Part shown: positions 5,231-6,970 of the stretch, piece by piece
Layout: the number at the start of each line of letters is the position of its first letter
How positions within the stretch are numbered: the stretch's first letter is position 1
Position numbers and translations under genes: made by a program
NCBI GenBank assembly: GCA_050288085.1
Contig: JBNKDD010000303.1
Location: 1 to 6,970, forward strand
Origin: JBNKDD01 sp050288085
GTDB taxonomy: Bacteria > Chloroflexota > Anaerolineae > Aggregatilineales > UBA3940
DNA length: 6,970 nt
Direction: 5' to 3'
The notes under the pieces: model-generated
Told to the model about the DNA's origin: nothing
Databases searched by the model: none
The model's input: the letters and a program-made list of their open reading frames with translations, nothing else

Positions 5231-5740
5231 GTGAAAAGGGAAGATATCGACGACGCTTTTGATTGGGAAGATTCCTATGATATATTGCTCGGGCTTTACC
5301 ATTTGATAGCGTATGCACTGGAGGATCGTGCTACCGATGTGAAACCGCGTACAGCTCTCAAAGACTATCCAAAGTTATTCCGGGAAGTGATATTGTTAGT
5401 GGAATTCACTGCACAAATAGAAAATGGAGGGTTCCACCAGTTCTTTATCAATCCGCAGGGCGACTATGCATTGGAGACCTTGGAAGTTCTGAAAGAAATT
5501 GGTGCAACAAATATCGCTGCGCTTTTTCAGCAAGCTTTGACTGTATTCCCAAATGGAATACCATCTACCGATCATTTGACACGTGATAAACAGGTCAAAG
5601 ATTCTGGGAAAAAAGGTAGAGAGCTGCTCTATTCGCTTGATCAGCCATATTACGATGATGATGCGTTTCACGATATCATTGCCGAGTATTTTAAGAAACA
5701 TCGGGATGAGTTCTACAAACTAATTCATGTAGTGGACTAA
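5231..5740 (+). CDS. DUF4375 / DMP19-family protein
   Basis: This is the only convincing plus-strand gene. It encodes 169 residues from the GTG at 5231, which sits about 9 nt after AAGGGGA; a TTG two codons earlier at 5225 is possible but too close to that site. The core QIENGGFHQFFINPQGDY followed by LEVLKEIGA and a VFP segment is the hallmark of the DUF4375 family, which includes the Neisseria DNA-mimic protein DMP19. The protein is acidic, about 32 Asp/Glu against about 19 Lys/Arg, which is compatible with DNA mimicry but not proof of it. GC is about 43%, far below the adjacent cobQ, and the gene lies between two copies of the cobQ 3' end, pointing to acquisition by transfer. Its stop lies 7 nt from the cobQ stop in tail-to-tail orientation, with no evident terminator between. 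The molecular role here is unknown. Confidence 0.8.
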   Translation: MKREDIDDAFDWEDSYDILLGLYHLIAYALEDRATDVKPRTALKDYPKLFREVILLVEFTAQIENGGFHQFFINPQGDYALETLEVLKEIGATNIAALFQQALTVFPNGIPSTDHLTRDKQVKDSGKKGRELLYSLDQPYYDDDAFHDIIAEYFKKHRDEFYKLIHVVD

Positions 5741-5747
5741 ACTGATG

Positions 5748-5846
5748 TCACAGCCCGATGATCGCTTCGAGCGCCGCCATATCCAGCGACTCTTCGATCA
5801 CGTCCGCCAGCCGGTCAAAGGCTGTGTCCAGGCTGATCGACGAGGT
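5748..5846 (-). repeat. direct repeat arm within cobQ (partner of 5019-5117)
   Basis: This is the right arm of the 99-bp direct repeat, forming the true 3' end of cobQ with a TGA stop. Ninety-four of 99 positions match the left arm in the same orientation. Homology ends at 5846 inside the coding sequence and at the stop codon on the other side. The two arms bracket the low-GC DUF4375 gene. Confidence 0.9.
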
Positions 5847-6970
5847 GACCGTGGCTTCCCAGCCCAGCGATTTCAACCAGGCGCGGCGCAGAGATTCGTT
5901 TTCAAACAGGCCGTGTAGATAACAGCCCCACACCCGCCCATCCGGGCTGATCGCCCCATCCAGCACGGCCACCGATTGGCGGCTGCGTTGGGTGATTTCC
6001 AGCCAAGGGACAACCTCTGCTCCCTGAGTGCGCCCCATGTGAATCTCGTAGCCGGTCACGGTCTGGCCTTCCAACCCGGCCAACCAACCGTCCCCTGATT
6101 GGATCACGGCTTCGGCCTGATGGGTGGCCTTATCCCCCTGGAAGGTGGTTTCTATCGGGAGCAGGTCGAGCGCCGGAGCTTCATCGAGGGGGGATTCGAC
6201 GTGATCGGGATCGCGAACCAGCGTGCCGATCATCTGGTAGCCGCCACAGATTCCGACCACCGCGCCGCCGGTCTGGGCATAATTCTGGATGGCCTTGTCC
6301 AACCCCTGATCGCGAATCCAACTGAGATCGGACATGGTGCTTTTGGTGCCGGGTATGATGATGGCATCCGGGCGGCCCATCTCCTGGGGCGAGTCAACGT
6401 AGCGGACACTGACACCCGGCTCGGCCTTGAGCGGGTCGAAGTCGTCAAAGTTGGCGATGCGCGGGATGCGGATCACCACGATGTCAATCTGCCCGGTCGA
6501 TTCCAGGCGGAAGTTTTGCGCCTCGATGGCGACGGCGTCCTCCTCCGGGATGTGATGACGCACGTAGGGGATCACACCCAGGACGGGTACGCCGCCCCGC
6601 TCCTCGATCATCCTGACCCCATCCGCGAACAGCGACAGGTCGCCCCGGAACTTATTGACAATCAGCCCTTTGACCAACTCGCGCTCTTCCGGTTCGAGCA
6701 GCCAGAGCGTACCAAGCAGTTGGGCAAAGATGCCGCCCCGGTCGATATCACCGGCCAGCAGCACGGGAGCGTTGGCATAAACGGCCATCGCCATATTGAC
6801 CATGTCACCCGGCTTAAGGTTCAGTTCAACCGGGCTGCCCGCGCCCTCACAGATCACGAGGTCGTAATCGGCGCGGAGGCTGTCGAATGCCTGGGTGATA
6901 CTGCCCCACAATTCCCCGCGATGATCGTAATAACCGCGGGCGGGCAGGGTTTGCCAGGCTTTACCCATCA
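5748..6970 (-). CDS. cobQ: cobyric acid synthase CobQ, C-terminal part (5' end beyond right edge)
   Basis: Cobyric acid synthase amidates side chains b, d, e and g of adenosylcobyrinic acid a,c-diamide, using glutamine and ATP, in cobalamin synthesis. About 407 of the usual 490 or so residues are here; the N-terminal P-loop lies outside, and the Met encoded at 6966-6968 is internal. Numbering from that Met, EGAGSPVELNL at 41-51 is the CobQ-specific synthetase motif, followed by AGDIDRGGIFA at 72-82 and VNKFRGD at 104-110. The C-terminal GATase_3 domain has PGTKSTMSDL at 206-215, nucleophile Cys241 in GICGGYQMIG, VTGYEIHMGRT at 304-314 and catalytic His352 in CYLHGLF. All key residues are present, so it is probably functional. 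The last 32 codons and stop recur as an orphan copy at 5019-5117. It contrasts with the neighbouring plus-strand gene by high GC. Confidence 0.95.
   Translation of the reverse strand, partial: MGKAWQTLPARGYYDHRGELWGSITQAFDSLRADYDLVICEGAGSPVELNLKPGDMVNMAMAVYANAPVLLAGDIDRGGIFAQLLGTLWLLEPEERELVKGLIVNKFRGDLSLFADGVRMIEERGGVPVLGVIPYVRHHIPEEDAVAIEAQNFRLESTGQIDIVVIRIPRIANFDDFDPLKAEPGVSVRYVDSPQEMGRPDAIIIPGTKSTMSDLSWIRDQGLDKAIQNYAQTGGAVVGICGGYQMIGTLVRDPDHVESPLDEAPALDLLPIETTFQGDKATHQAEAVIQSGDGWLAGLEGQTVTGYEIHMGRTQGAEVVPWLEITQRSRQSVAVLDGAISPDGRVWGCYLHGLFENESLRRAWLKSLGWEATVTSSISLDTAFDRLADVIEESLDMAALEAIIGL

Larger units (their letters stand above)
5019..5747. mobile_element. candidate 729-bp inserted cassette between cobQ 3'-end repeats
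   Basis: One repeat arm plus the bracketed segment forms a 729-bp unit whose removal would leave a single intact cobQ followed by the sequence at 5018 and below. The cargo is the low-GC DUF4375 gene on the opposite strand. No integrase, transposase or terminal inverted repeat is visible, so the mechanism could be site-specific, or homologous recombination through shared cobQ ends, or a relic of a larger element. Confidence 0.5.

Noticed and set aside
5019..5318. 99-codon minus-strand reading frame ending in the CobQ tail
   Set aside because: Only its last 32 codons match CobQ. The rest is antisense to the start of the DUF4375 gene, has no ribosome site and no family resemblance. I keep only the 99-bp orphan gene end.
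5741..5747. Bidirectional terminator between DUF4375 and cobQ
   Set aside because: Only 7 nt separate the two stop codons and no stem with a U-run spans the junction.
1..6970. CRISPR array, tRNA, rRNA, or insertion sequence
   Set aside because: No regularly spaced repeats, no cloverleaf ending in a T-loop, no rRNA-like stretch, and no transposase or integrase motif was seen. The only repeats are the cobQ ends and the methyltransferase duplication.

Overview
The window is a bacterial chromosomal or metagenomic segment of about 7 kb with almost all genes on the minus strand. A cobyric acid synthase, a stand-alone CheY-like receiver, a SpoIIAA/STAS-like protein and a surface-glycan flippase give no firm taxonomy. 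The overall style (mixed GC, SpoIIAA-like small proteins, single receivers) would fit a Chloroflexota-type bacterium, but this is a guess. GC varies clearly: about 60-65% in cobQ, somewhat lower in the flippase, about 50% in the signalling and methyltransferase genes, and about 43% in the only plus-strand gene.

Left to middle (1-4297, all minus, read right to left): a four-helix membrane protein, a single-domain response regulator, two tandem paralogous SAM-dependent methyltransferases, and a Wzx-type polysaccharide flippase. They are closely spaced and probably form one transcription unit. A perfect TATAAT lies just upstream of the membrane-protein gene. The methyltransferase pair arose by a tandem duplication whose unit starts at the last codon of the response-regulator gene. 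Both copies keep a hairpin directly in front of the Shine-Dalgarno sequence, with one compensatory base-pair change. The methyltransferases and flippase together suggest synthesis or decoration of an exported polysaccharide. Directly after the flippase stop codon, the last 148 bases encode a piece resembling the interior of the type VI secretion baseplate protein TssG without its N-terminus; this may be a rearrangement or an assembly join.

Middle (4390-4920): a small SpoIIAA/STAS-like protein with its own near-consensus promoter and a plausible intrinsic terminator.

Right (5019-6970): the C-terminal four-fifths of cobyric acid synthase (cobQ) runs off the right edge. Its last 99 bp occur twice, at 5748-5846 as the true gene end and at 5019-5117 as an orphan fragment. 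The two copies bracket a low-GC plus-strand gene of the DUF4375/DMP19 family. All coding differences between the two copies are at silent third positions. This layout looks like insertion of a small cassette into the 3' end of cobQ, with the gene end supplied anew, and it is the most interesting signal in the window.
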